A stretch of DNA of 35,553 nucleotides from an uncultured Hyphomicrobiales bacterium (GTDB lineage Bacteria > Pseudomonadota > Alphaproteobacteria > Rhizobiales > Hyphomicrobiaceae): NCBI GenBank assembly GCA_902826715.1, contig CADEFX010000018.1, forward strand, positions 1 to 35,553. Direction: 5' to 3'. The translations under genes and the position numbers were made by a program. Positions 1 to 8,240 of the stretch are shown piece by piece. Numbering within the stretch: position 1 is the stretch's first letter; the number at the start of each line of letters is the position of its first letter. Under the pieces are notes generated by a model. That model worked only from the letters and a program-made list of their open reading frames with translations, was not told the DNA's origin and ran no database searches.

Positions 1-1296
1 CAGCGTGCGGGCCTGGCTGTAGGACTGGCCGTTGGTGGCGTTGCAGTTGATGTCCGCGCCGTTTGAGTTTTTGGCCTCCGCACCGTTGCAGTACATCGTG
101 TTGTACTCGCCGTCCGTCATCAGGATCGCGTACTTCTGCAGCTTGTCCGCGCCGTAGGCTTTGGGCTGGTTCGCCGACGGCCACAGGTAGGCCCAGTTCG
201 GCGACAGCATGTACCACGCCCACGCTGTTCCCAGGTGACCGGCCGTACCGCCGCCATCCTTGAGCTTGTCGATGCGGCGCTTCAGCATCGTCTTGTCGCT
301 GCTGAGCGGCTGAACGGTGTTGACCTCGGCGTCGCCGGTGCTGACGACTAGGTCACCGCAATTGCCGGCCGAGTTGCTATTGGTGAAGTAGCCCGGGCCG
401 ACTTTTTTGGAACCCGAGTTTGGTGCATCGTCGCTGTAGGCCGAGCCTCCGGTGCGCTCTGTCACGCACCGATCAGACACCTTGAAGGTGTTGGTGCCCG
501 AGCCGCTGGCCTTCGGGAACTGATACCACGTGGCAGGCGTGCCGAAGACCCATGGCAACAGGCCGGCTAGTAGATTGCTCAGCAAGCTGATGCAGGGGTT
601 GCCCGACGTGAGGCAGCTTCCGGTGCGCAAAGTGCCGCGCACGCTGTTTGCCAATGCCGTCGTGCCGACGTTGACCGTATTGGCGAACGGCACAATGGCG
701 ACCTTCGACGTGTATTCGCTCTGATCCGCCCACACCACGATGTCGATGAAGTCTTTCGCAGCCAGCTTGAGGTCGGCGATCTTGCTGCCGGCCATCGAGC
801 CCGTCACGTCGAGCATCAGGGACACCTCGACGCTCTGTCCGGCGTTCTGGCCGACATCGAGACGCGCTTGCGCGTGTGCGCCGACCGTGTAGCCCACATG
901 CCGCACGAGGCTTAGAAACGGAGTCGGAACCACGCCCTCCGCCTGCATCGAGATCGTGTTGGCGGTGAAGTCCGGCGTAAATTTCGACACCTGGCTGGAG
1001 AAGGTCAGAGGCTTGTTGTTGTTGTAGTGCACCAACCCCTTCTCCTGCGCGAGGTCTATGTCCTTCTCGGTCTGCCACACGCGCGCCGCGGCGAGCACGG
1101 CCGAGTCGACGGCTTCCTGAATCTGATAGCGCGCGTGCACCGCGCGGCCATAGTCGATGGCGCCACCGACGAGCGACAGCACGACGACCGTCGTGAGCGC
1201 GAAGATGATCGCCACCGCGCCCGACTCGTCCTTGCGGAATTCGCGAGCGCCGGAGCGGCCGGCGCGATGCGCCAGACGGTCGAGAACGCTGAACAT
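1..1296 (-). CDS. TadG-like pilus assembly protein with von Willebrand A domain (C-terminus beyond window)
   Basis: The frame is open from ATG at 1296 to base 1, giving 432 codons with no stop, so the 3' end lies outside the window. GGAGG at 1303-1307 sits 6 bases before the ATG and fixes the start. The N-terminus is TadE/TadG-like: a short basic cytoplasmic stretch ending in RKDESGAVAI, one membrane segment at about residues 27-47, then an extracytoplasmic region. A vWA domain starts near residue 156 with the metal-site (MIDAS) motif DVTGS at 163-167, and later shows MTDGEYNTMY. Known of the family: TadG/TadE proteins act as minor pilins or anchors in Flp/Tad pilus biogenesis and adhesion. 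The role is inferred from this architecture. No other tad gene is visible here. A secreted vWA protein of unrelated function is the alternative. Confidence 0.85.
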   Translation of the reverse strand, partial: MFSVLDRLAHRAGRSGAREFRKDESGAVAIIFALTTVVVLSLVGGAIDYGRAVHARYQIQEAVDSAVLAAARVWQTEKDIDLAQEKGLVHYNNNKPLTFSSQVSKFTPDFTANTISMQAEGVVPTPFLSLVRHVGYTVGAHAQARLDVGQNAGQSVEVSLMLDVTGSMAGSKIADLKLAAKDFIDIVVWADQSEYTSKVAIVPFANTVNVGTTALANSVRGTLRTGSCLTSGNPCISLLSNLLAGLLPWVFGTPATWYQFPKASGSGTNTFKVSDRCVTERTGGSAYSDDAPNSGSKKVGPGYFTNSNSAGNCGDLVVSTGDAEVNTVQPLSSDKTMLKRRIDKLKDGGGTAGHLGTAWAWYMLSPNWAYLWPSANQPKAYGADKLQKYAILMTDGEYNTMYCNGAEAKNSNGADINCNATNGQSYSQARTL

Positions 1297-1560
1297 GACT
1301 CGCCTCCAGATAGATTTTTATGTAGTTTGAACAATGTGGCGAAATCTATTTAGAAGTAGTAAAAATGTTGAAGCATGACGCAATTTATTTTCGAGAGATA
1401 AAGCTAAAATATATATAGTATTTGAATATAATTTGCATAATTAAATTATATCTCTATTAACCTAGGTGCGCCGTTTGTTCTCGCGATGCGCCGCGTTTTG
1501 GGCTGCCTGATCCGGTGGCGTATGCGAGTAGGGCGTATCGCTTCTCCTCGGGCGAGACAT
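1297..1560. other. AT-rich intergenic island between tadG-like gene and ahcY
   Basis: No gene is seen. From about 1308 to 1465 the sequence is dominated by A/T runs (for example around 1401-1455), in sharp contrast to the GC-rich flanks. It probably holds the promoter of the minus-strand tadG-like gene, but no -35/-10 pair stands out against the AT background. From about 1465 to 1560 base composition returns to normal, and nothing coding is recognisable. Confidence 0.6.
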
Positions 1561-1576
1561 ATAAAGATTTCTTTAT
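1561..1576. promoter_or_regulatory. Palindromic operator upstream of ahcY (SahR-like candidate)
   Basis: ATAAAGA-TT-TCTTTAT is a perfect 7-bp inverted repeat with a 2-bp spacer. It ends 7 bases before the -35 box of the ahcY promoter. ArsR-family SahR regulators, which sense S-adenosylhomocysteine, are known to control ahcY and methionine-cycle genes in Proteobacteria through AT-rich palindromes. The match to that type of site is from memory and not from a motif search. Confidence 0.55.
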
Positions 1577-1583
1577 GTCGCTG

Positions 1584-1612
1584 TTGCGGGCGGCTTCTCT
1601 ACCCGCTATAGA
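1584..1612 (+). promoter_or_regulatory. Probable sigma-70 promoter of ahcY
   Basis: TTGCGG (1584-1589) and TATAGA (1607-1612) are separated by 17 bases. The predicted transcript would start near 1619, leaving a leader of about 50 bases before the ahcY ATG. Confidence 0.55.
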
Positions 1613-1669
1613 GGGCGCTCACGGCCGTCGGGCCGATCGACGACTCCTCAAGCTAAGGGAACCGGACAC

Positions 1670-3076
1670 ATGGCGGGCAAGGGCGATTATGTCGTAAAGG
1701 ACATTGGTCTCGCCGAATGGGGCCGCAAGGAAATTGCCATCGCCGAAATCGAGATGCCCGGTCTTATGGCTACCCGGCAGGAGTACGGCCCGAGCCAGCC
1801 TCTGAAGGGCGCCCGCATCGCCGGCTCGCTGCACATGACCATCCAGACGGCCGTACTGATCGAGACGCTGAAGGCGCTTGGCGCCGATATCCGCTGGGTG
1901 TCGTGCAACATCTACTCGACGCAGGATCACGCCGCCGCTGCCATCGCGGAGGCCGGCATCCCCGTTTTCGCCTGGAAGGGCGAAAGTCTAAAAGACTACT
2001 GGGATTATACGCTGAAGCTCTTCGAGTGGTCGGACGGCGGCATGCCGAACATGATCTTGGACGACGGCGGCGATGCAACCCTGTTCGTGCATCTGGGCGT
2101 ACGCGCCGAGGGCGGTGACACCGCGTTCCTCGACAAGGCTGGCTCCGAGGAGGAGGAGATCCTGTTCGCCTTGCTCAAGAGGGCGCTGAAGGAGAAGCCC
2201 AAGGGGTGGTTCGGCCAGCTCGCCACGACGATCAAGGGCGTTTCCGAGGAGACGACGACGGGCGTGCATCGCCTCTATGAGATGCAGAAGCAGGGCAAGC
2301 TGCTGTTCCCGGCCATCAACGTCAACGACAGCGTGACAAAATCGAAGTTCGACAACCTCTACGGCTGCCGCGAGAGCCTCGTCGATGGCATTCGCCGCGG
2401 GACCGACGTCATGATGGCCGGCAAGGTGGCAATGGTCGCGGGCTATGGCGATGTCGGCAAGGGCTCCGCCGCGTCCCTGCGCCAGGCCGGCTGCCGTGTC
2501 ATGGTGTCCGAGGTCGACCCGATCTGCGCCCTGCAGGCTGCCATGGAGGGCTATGAAGTGGTCACCATGGAGGACGCCGCACCGCGCGCCGACATCTTCG
2601 TCACCGCCACCGGTAACAAGGACGTGCTGACGGTCGATCATATGCGCGCCATGAAGGACCGCGCGATCGTCTGCAACATCGGCCACTTCGACAACGAGAT
2701 CCAGGTCGCCGGCCTCAAGAATTTCAAGTGGCACAACGTCAAGCCGCAAGTGGACGAGATCGAGTTCTCCGACGGGAAGCGCATCATTCTTCTGTCGGAA
2801 GGCCGCCTTGTGAACCTCGGCAACGCCATGGGTCACCCCTCGTTCGTTATGTCGGCCTCTTTCACCAATCAGACGCTGGCCCAGATCGAGCTCTGGACCA
2901 ACCCCGGCCAGTACGAGAAGAAGGTCTACACGCTGCCCAAGCACCTGGATGAGAAGGTGGCGCTGCTGCATCTGAAGAAGATCGGCGTCAAGCTTACGCA
3001 GCTGACACCGTCCCAGGCTTCCTACATCGGCGTGTCCGCACAGGGTCCCTATAAGTCGGACCACTATCGCTATTAA
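1670..3076 (+). CDS. ahcY: Adenosylhomocysteinase (S-adenosylhomocysteine hydrolase)
   Basis: A 468-residue NAD-dependent cytosolic enzyme that splits S-adenosylhomocysteine into adenosine and homocysteine, removing the product inhibitor of methyltransferases. Family signatures are all present: [14 protein letters not shown] at about 78-91, DDGGD at 131-135, SEETTTG at 192-198, SVTKSKFDN at 221-229 (Lys224 and Asp228 are the catalytic-type residues), the NAD-binding GYGDVGKGS at 258-266, and the C-terminal KSDHYRY that contributes to the neighbouring subunit's cofactor site. Length fits the bacterial form, which carries an insert compared with the mammalian enzyme. AAGGGA at 1655-1660 precedes the ATG by 9 bases. 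It has its own promoter and a candidate SAH-responsive operator upstream. A 322-bp gap follows, so it is probably not co-transcribed with the kinase. Confidence 0.98.
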   Translation: MAGKGDYVVKDIGLAEWGRKEIAIAEIEMPGLMATRQEYGPSQPLKGARIAGSLHMTIQTAVLIETLKALGADIRWVSCNIYSTQDHAAAAIAEAGIPVFAWKGESLKDYWDYTLKLFEWSDGGMPNMILDDGGDATLFVHLGVRAEGGDTAFLDKAGSEEEEILFALLKRALKEKPKGWFGQLATTIKGVSEETTTGVHRLYEMQKQGKLLFPAINVNDSVTKSKFDNLYGCRESLVDGIRRGTDVMMAGKVAMVAGYGDVGKGSAASLRQAGCRVMVSEVDPICALQAAMEGYEVVTMEDAAPRADIFVTATGNKDVLTVDHMRAMKDRAIVCNIGHFDNEIQVAGLKNFKWHNVKPQVDEIEFSDGKRIILLSEGRLVNLGNAMGHPSFVMSASFTNQTLAQIELWTNPGQYEKKVYTLPKHLDEKVALLHLKKIGVKLTQLTPSQASYIGVSAQGPYKSDHYRY

Positions 3077-3398
3077 GCCACGCCTTGATCAGGATCGTTT
3101 CGGATTGAGCCACCTTGCCCACCCGAAGCGCCGCGGCCGAAACGTCAATTCTATTCGATTTCATTAGTTTAGAGCGCGATTCACGTTTCACGTAGAAGCG
3201 AAAGCGCTTCCAGGTGAAACGATCGCGCTCAAGGGCGCGAACGGCGTGCTGTCTATGGTCAGCGCGCGGGAAGGCCATCATACTGCTTGCTGATTCGTTA
3301 ATTCGATCAGTCATCGATGACAGCCTCGTTGCGCTAAGGCCAAATCGTACCGCGTAGACCGGAGCACATCGGGGCCCTTCAAGAGTGCTCTGGCCTCG
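3077..3398. other. Intergenic region ahcY-divL
   Basis: No gene is seen in these 322 bases. It contains the palindromic unit at 3172-3230 and a perfect 12-bp palindrome, GTCATCGATGAC, at 3310-3321. No convincing -35/-10 pair or U-tract terminator was found. The divL promoter should lie in the right half. Confidence 0.5.
3172..3230. repeat. Palindromic intergenic unit (REP/RIME-like)
   Basis: The outer arms GAGCGCGAT (3172-3180) and ATCGCGCTC (3222-3230) are perfect complements. The inner arms at 3185-3200 and 3205-3220 match at 14 of 16 positions around an AAAG loop. The whole forms one long hairpin with an asymmetric internal loop. It looks like the dispersed palindromic units common between genes in rhizobial-type genomes. 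Only one copy is seen in this window. It lies 95 bases after ahcY and lacks a T-run, so terminator function is only possible. Confidence 0.65.
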
Positions 3399-5894
3399 AT
3401 GTGGATTGCTGGCAATTTCGGCAAGGACCCCGGCGCGCGCACGGAGCTCGTTCTGCTCCTCGCCGCGAGTTTGGCCTGTGCCATCGTCCTGACGGTGGCC
3501 GCTGCAGGCCGCCCTGATTCGGTCGGCTCCTTCCGTCTTATCCATATTCTGGCCATCGCCGTGTCGGCCGGCGCCATAGCCGCCGCCACCATGCGCCTGT
3601 GGCGCTCGACCAGCCTTGCGCGGGGTATCGGCCTGCGACGGCAGGACGAAGTGGCTGAGCTGCGCCGCAACCTCGCCGCCGCCGAATCGATGCTCCGGGC
3701 GGAGCCTCAGGTTCTCGTCTATTGGCAGCACGGCGACAGCGTCCGCATCGTCTCGCACACTTTGTCCACCGTTCCGGGCGTGCCCGAGGATCCCCAGCAG
3801 CTTCTGCGCTTCGGTCAATGGCTGGAGCCGTCGGCAGCGCACGAGTTGAAAGAGGGGCTTGATGCGTTGTTTGCCTCGGGCCGCCCCTTCAGCATGCTTT
3901 TGAGGACCAACGCCAGCGGGCATGTCGAGGCTGAGGGGCGGGTCTCCGGCGGCCGCGCTATTCTGCGCTTGCGTGATGTGGCCGGCTATCGCCGCGACCT
4001 CGCGCGCATCATCGACCAGCACCGCCAGCTCGCACGCGACATCAGCCTCGGGCGTGCTCTGTTCAATGCGTTACCGATGCCGGTCTGGCTTCGCGGCGCC
4101 GACGGCCGCATCGAGTGGGTCAACAAGTCCTACGTCCAGGCCGTCGAGGCTGCCGACGAGGAGGAGGTGCGCGAGCGCCAGGTCGAGCTCCTGGAATCGC
4201 GCCAGCGCCAGGAGCTGCGCCGCACCATCGGCCTCGGCGAAACCTTCAAGCAGCGCCTGCCCCTCATTGTCGGCGGCGAACGCAAGTCCCACGATGTCGT
4301 GTCACTGCCCGTGGGTGAAGCAAGCGCCGGCGCTGCCCTCGACGCCGCCGCTCTCGAGGACGCCAAGGGGGAGGTGCAGCGCCAGGTGGCTGCCTTTCAC
4401 CGCACGCTCGATCGCGTGGCCACCGCCGTCGCCATCTTCGACCGCGATCAGCGGCTGACCTTCTTCAACGACGCCTTCCGCACGCTCTGGCAGCTCGATG
4501 CCGATTGGGTGGCGTCTCGCCCCTCACACGGCGAGGTCCTGGATCGCCTGCGCGAATTTTCGCGCCTGCCGCCCGTGGTCAATTATCGCGAATGGAAAAC
4601 GAAAGTGCTCGCCGGGTACAAGACCGATTCCGAGCCTGAGGAATGGTGGCATCTGCCGGATGGTCGGTCTCTGCACGTCATGGCGGAGGAACGCCCCGAC
4701 GGCGGCATCACCTATCTCTATGAGGACGCCACCGAGCAGCTTGCCCTCGAAAGCCGATACAATGCCTTGATCAGCGTGCAGGCCGAGACGTTGGATCACC
4801 TCACTGAGGGCGTTGCGGTGTTCGGCACGGACGGCCGTCTCAAGCTTTTCAACTCGGCCTTCGAGCGTATCTGGAAGCTGTCGCGCCGCGCGCTGCAGGA
4901 GCACCCGCACATCGAGGAAATCGTCCGCCAGTGCCGGGTGCTGCACGACGATCCCCAAGGCTGGGACCGCATCGCGCGCTCAGCCACCGCCATCTCGGAC
5001 CAGCGCCAGCCTGTCGATGGGCAGATGACGCGCGCCGATCAAAGCGTCATCGACTTCTCGGCCCTGCCGCTGCCCGATGGCGGCACGCTCGCCACCTTCG
5101 CGGACGTCACCGACTCCAAGCGCTACGAGCGTGCCCTGATCGAGCGCAACGAAGCCCTCGTGGCCGCCGACAAACTCAAGAGCCAGTTCATCAGCCACGT
5201 GTCCTACGAGCTGCGAACACCGCTCACCAATATCATCGGCTTCAGTGAGCTTCTGGAGAGCCCGCGCACCGGCCCGCTCAACCAGAAGCAGCGGGAGTAT
5301 CTTACCGACGTCTCAGCCTCGTCCAAGACGCTGCTGGCCATCATTGATGACATCCTGGATCTCGCCAACATGGACGCAGGCGCGCTCGAGTTGAAGCTGT
5401 CGCCCGTAAAGGTCGTGCCGATTGTCGACGCGGCCGTTCTCGGCGTCCGCGACCGCGCCGCCCGCGCCAAGATCGCGCTTGAAATCTCCATCGCGGACGA
5501 TGCCGTGGAGTTCATCGCCGACGAGGCCCGCGTGCGCCAGATCCTCTACAACCTTATGTCCAACGCTATCGGCTTCTCCATGCCCGGCGGACGCGTTCAG
5601 CTCATGGGCAAGAACGACGGGGACCATATCGCCTTCACGGTCGTGGACGAGGGCGTCGGCATCCCGAAGGACCAGCAGCGCAGCGTGTTGGAGCGTTTCG
5701 TCTCGCGCAGCCAGGGTTCCAAGCATCGCGGCGCGGGCCTCGGGCTCTCCATCGTGAAGAGTCTCGTCGAGTTGCACGGCGGCGACATTCTCCTGCACAG
5801 CGAGCCCGGCCAGGGCACGTCGGTCACGGTGCGCTTCCCGAAGGGTGGCGTACGTCCCGTCGACACCGCCGATGTCGCACCCAAGCGCGCTTGA
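3399..5894 (+). CDS. divL: DivL-like PAS-domain kinase with Tyr in place of the phospho-acceptor His
   Basis: An 831-residue membrane sensor kinase. Two N-terminal hydrophobic segments (about 15-36 and 46-66) are followed by PAS-like regions at about 220-300, 330-450 and 465-575, a coiled linker, a dimerisation/H-box helix near 590-655 and a C-terminal ATPase domain. ATP-site boxes look intact: N box NLMSNA with Asn718 as its first residue, G1 box DEGVGIP from Asp750, G2 box GAGLGLS from Gly778. In the H-box, SYELRTPLTN has Tyr603 where histidine kinases have His; His600 is three residues earlier. This is the hallmark of DivL, the Caulobacter protein with PAS domains that works through the CckA-CtrA cell-cycle pathway. 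The function here is inferred from that similarity. The ribosome-binding site is weak (AAGAG at 3381-3385), so the start is uncertain. Confidence 0.85.
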   Translation: MWIAGNFGKDPGARTELVLLLAASLACAIVLTVAAAGRPDSVGSFRLIHILAIAVSAGAIAAATMRLWRSTSLARGIGLRRQDEVAELRRNLAAAESMLRAEPQVLVYWQHGDSVRIVSHTLSTVPGVPEDPQQLLRFGQWLEPSAAHELKEGLDALFASGRPFSMLLRTNASGHVEAEGRVSGGRAILRLRDVAGYRRDLARIIDQHRQLARDISLGRALFNALPMPVWLRGADGRIEWVNKSYVQAVEAADEEEVRERQVELLESRQRQELRRTIGLGETFKQRLPLIVGGERKSHDVVSLPVGEASAGAALDAAALEDAKGEVQRQVAAFHRTLDRVATAVAIFDRDQRLTFFNDAFRTLWQLDADWVASRPSHGEVLDRLREFSRLPPVVNYREWKTKVLAGYKTDSEPEEWWHLPDGRSLHVMAEERPDGGITYLYEDATEQLALESRYNALISVQAETLDHLTEGVAVFGTDGRLKLFNSAFERIWKLSRRALQEHPHIEEIVRQCRVLHDDPQGWDRIARSATAISDQRQPVDGQMTRADQSVIDFSALPLPDGGTLATFADVTDSKRYERALIERNEALVAADKLKSQFISHVSYELRTPLTNIIGFSELLESPRTGPLNQKQREYLTDVSASSKTLLAIIDDILDLANMDAGALELKLSPVKVVPIVDAAVLGVRDRAARAKIALEISIADDAVEFIADEARVRQILYNLMSNAIGFSMPGGRVQLMGKNDGDHIAFTVVDEGVGIPKDQQRSVLERFVSRSQGSKHRGAGLGLSIVKSLVELHGGDILLHSEPGQGTSVTVRFPKGGVRPVDTADVAPKRA

Positions 5895-5927
5895 CGGCAG
5901 GTCGGCGGCACTGTTCGCTGCCGGGCG

Positions 5928-7481
5928 ATGACCGCAACGAGACACCTCATCCCCGACCTCGACGAGGCGGGCCTCGCCCTCGTCGCCGAGGTGCTGGCGC
6001 TGTCGGTTCGGCCCGGTGACATTTTGGCGCTTCGGGGCGATCTCGGCGCCGGCAAGACGACGTTCGCGCGCGCCTTCATCCGCGCCGTGCTCGACGATCC
6101 CTCAGCCGAGGTGCCGAGCCCCACCTTCACGCTGCTCCAGACCTACGAGACAAGCCGCTTTTCCATCGCGCATGTCGATCTCTACCGCACCGTGGGCGCT
6201 GCCGAGCTTGAGGAGATCGGCTTCCATGAGGCCGTCGCGACCAACGTGGTGCTGCTCGAATGGCCCGAGCGCGCCGAGCATGCGCTTCCCGCCTCTCGCC
6301 TTGAGATCCAGCTTGAGACGGCTGCCGATCCAAATCGACGCGCTTTGCATCTGATGGGCCTCGGCGATTGGGCGCCACGGCTCGACCGCATCCGCGCGGT
6401 GTATGCGTTTCTGATCGATCACGCGCACCGGACAGGATCAGCCCCCTCGCGTCTGCGCTATCTCCAGGGCGATGCCTCCCCGCGCGCCTACGCGCGTCTG
6501 GACTTCGGCGGCAGCTCGCGCGTGCTGATGAATGCCCCCGCCATGCCCGACGGGCCTCCGGTGCGGGACGGGCAGCCTTACAGTCGCATCGCGCATATCG
6601 CCGAAGCTGTGCGTCCTTTCGTTGCCGTGACACAGGCTCTTGGCCAGCGCGGTCTGGCCGCGCCTCAGGTCCATGCACAGGATCTCGCGCAAGGTCTCGT
6701 CCTGCTCGACGATTGCGGCGATCTCATCCTCGGCCGTGCCATCGCAGCCGGCGTCTCCCAGTCTGATCTCTGGCGCGACGCCGTCGATGCTTTGATCGCG
6801 CTCCGCCGTAAGGGTCCTCCCCCCGCCGCACTTCCGATTGCAGACGATGCGTTTCATGCGCTGCCCGACTTTGATCACCACGCACTCAGCATCGAGGCTG
6901 AGCTGCTCCTCGACTGGTATTGGCCCGCCGCCAAGGGCCAGCCCGTTCCCGCCGATGCGCGCGACGCGTTCATTGCGCTTTGGACGGGTCAGTTCGATTG
7001 GCTGACACGCCTTCCCAAGGGCTGGGTCCTGCGCGACTACCATTCTCCCAATCTGATGTGGATGCCCAAGCGCGACGGCATCGCACGCATCGGCGTCCTC
7101 GATTTTCAGGACGCCATGGCAGGCCCATGGGCCTACGATCTTGTGTCTCTGCTGCAAGATGCCCGGCTCGACGTTCCCGCAGCCCTCGAATCGGACCTGT
7201 TTGCACGGTACTGCGACCGCGTGGCCGCAATAGAGCCGGATTTCGACCGCACCAGCTTCGCCCATGCCTATGCCGCGCTGGGGGCCCAGCGAAACACCAA
7301 GATCCTCGGTATCTTCGCTCGTCTCGCGCGGCGCGACGGCAAACCTGCCTACCTCCAGCATATGCCGCGCATCTGGCGCTACCTCGCGCGCGATCTCGCC
7401 CACCCCTCCCTGGCGCCTCTCCAGGTCTGGTACGACCGCCATTTTCCACAGGCGGATCGCACACGTATCTTGGCGGCGTGA
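5928..7481 (+). CDS. TsaE ATPase fused to an AmgK-like sugar kinase (aminoglycoside-phosphotransferase fold)
   Basis: A 517-residue two-domain protein. Residues 1 to about 155 are TsaE: Walker A GDLGAGKTT at 37-45, SPTFTLLQTYE at 64-74, HVDLYR at 82-87 and EWPE at 111-114. TsaE is the ATPase partner of TsaB/TsaD in making t6A at position 37 of ANN-decoding tRNAs. Residues from about 165 to 517 are a phosphotransferase of the APH/choline-kinase fold: RDYHSPN with catalytic-type Asp370, and DFQD at 392-395 for magnesium. The next gene encodes a MurU-like nucleotidyltransferase, so the C-terminal half is most likely an AmgK-type anomeric kinase for MurNAc/GlcNAc in peptidoglycan recycling. The frame is continuous across the junction, so this is a real fusion. 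It begins 33 bases after divL. Substrate identity is inferred from context. Confidence 0.85.
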   Translation: MTATRHLIPDLDEAGLALVAEVLALSVRPGDILALRGDLGAGKTTFARAFIRAVLDDPSAEVPSPTFTLLQTYETSRFSIAHVDLYRTVGAAELEEIGFHEAVATNVVLLEWPERAEHALPASRLEIQLETAADPNRRALHLMGLGDWAPRLDRIRAVYAFLIDHAHRTGSAPSRLRYLQGDASPRAYARLDFGGSSRVLMNAPAMPDGPPVRDGQPYSRIAHIAEAVRPFVAVTQALGQRGLAAPQVHAQDLAQGLVLLDDCGDLILGRAIAAGVSQSDLWRDAVDALIALRRKGPPPAALPIADDAFHALPDFDHHALSIEAELLLDWYWPAAKGQPVPADARDAFIALWTGQFDWLTRLPKGWVLRDYHSPNLMWMPKRDGIARIGVLDFQDAMAGPWAYDLVSLLQDARLDVPAALESDLFARYCDRVAAIEPDFDRTSFAHAYAALGAQRNTKILGIFARLARRDGKPAYLQHMPRIWRYLARDLAHPSLAPLQVWYDRHFPQADRTRILAA

Positions 7482-7514
7482 TATCATCGCGCATGTACAG
7501 GGGAACTGGGGTCC

Positions 7515-8240
7515 ATGACGTGGTGCCCGCAATCAGCCATGGTCCTTGCCGCCGGTTTCGGCACGCGCATGCGTCCCGCCGCCAATGGCCTGCCCAAGCC
7601 GCTGGTTCCACTCGGCGGACGCGCCCTCATTGACCACGTACTTGACCGCATCGCCGATGCCGGCGTGCCGCGCGCCATCGTCAACGTCCACTACTGTGCC
7701 GACCAGATCGTGTCGCATGTGGCGCGCCGCACGCGTCCCGCCATCGTCATCTCTGACGAATCCGACCTCATTCTCGAGACGGGTGGCGGGGTCCGGAATG
7801 CCCTTTCGCATCTCGGCGATGCCGCCTTCCTCGTGCACAACTCAGACTCGGTCTGGATCGAGCACGCGGCTTCCAATCTCGCCCGCCTGTTCGCGCGCTG
7901 GGACGACAGCACCATGGACTGTCTCATGCTCCTCTCGCCCGTCGAGACCAGCCTCGGATACGCCGGCAAGGGCGACTTCTCGCTCGCCGCCTGCGGAGAG
8001 GTCATCCGTCGTGGCACCGCAAGCCACGCCGACTACGTATTTACTGGTGTATCCCTGATGCACCCGCGTTTGTTTGCCGACAGTCCGTCCGGCGCGTTCT
8101 CGCTCAATCTTTTGTGGGACAGGGCCATCACCTCGCATCGCATCTACGGTCTCACGCTCGAAGGCGTGTGGATGCATGTCGGCGATCCCGTCGCGCTCGA
8201 TCAGGCGGAGAAACGGCTGGCCCGTGCAGTTCATCCTTGA
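7515..8240 (+). CDS. murU: MurU-like sugar-1-phosphate nucleotidyltransferase
   Basis: A 241-residue cytosolic enzyme of the sugar-nucleotidyltransferase family. The N-terminal nucleotide-binding signature is AAGFGTRMRP (about residues 12-21) followed by LPKPLVPLGG, with the usual GRALIDHVLDRI helix after it. ETGGGVRNAL near 95 and the metal/sugar-site HNSDSVW near 115 match the MurU/GlmU-type core. MurU makes UDP-MurNAc from MurNAc-1-phosphate in the recycling route that bypasses MurA, the fosfomycin target. Pairing with the AmgK-like domain just upstream (33-base gap) is the main support for MurU rather than a generic mannose- or glucose-1-phosphate enzyme. GGGG-rich sequence precedes ATG 7515. 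The 3' end overlaps addB by 17 bases, pointing to co-transcription. Confidence 0.8.
   Translation: MTWCPQSAMVLAAGFGTRMRPAANGLPKPLVPLGGRALIDHVLDRIADAGVPRAIVNVHYCADQIVSHVARRTRPAIVISDESDLILETGGGVRNALSHLGDAAFLVHNSDSVWIEHAASNLARLFARWDDSTMDCLMLLSPVETSLGYAGKGDFSLAACGEVIRRGTASHADYVFTGVSLMHPRLFADSPSGAFSLNLLWDRAITSHRIYGLTLEGVWMHVGDPVALDQAEKRLARAVHP

Noticed and set aside
1390-1425. Weak likeness to a SAM-II riboswitch (GATAAAGCTAAAA)
   Set aside because: Only a short A/T-rich string matches, the pseudoknot stems cannot be drawn, and SAM-II normally precedes metA/metX rather than ahcY.
1441-1462. Possible CtrA box (two TTAA half-sites)
   Set aside because: The half-sites are 12 bases apart rather than the required 7, and lie in an AT-rich region where TTAA is expected by chance.
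1988-3064. Long antisense open frame (358 codons, minus strand) across ahcY
   Set aside because: It lies wholly opposite a gene with every AhcY motif. Long antisense frames are expected from GC-rich codon bias, and its translation resembles no family.
3178-3296. GANTC (CcrM) sites at 3178-3182 and 3292-3296 upstream of the divL-like gene
   Set aside because: A few sites in this span are close to chance density, so no enrichment can be claimed.
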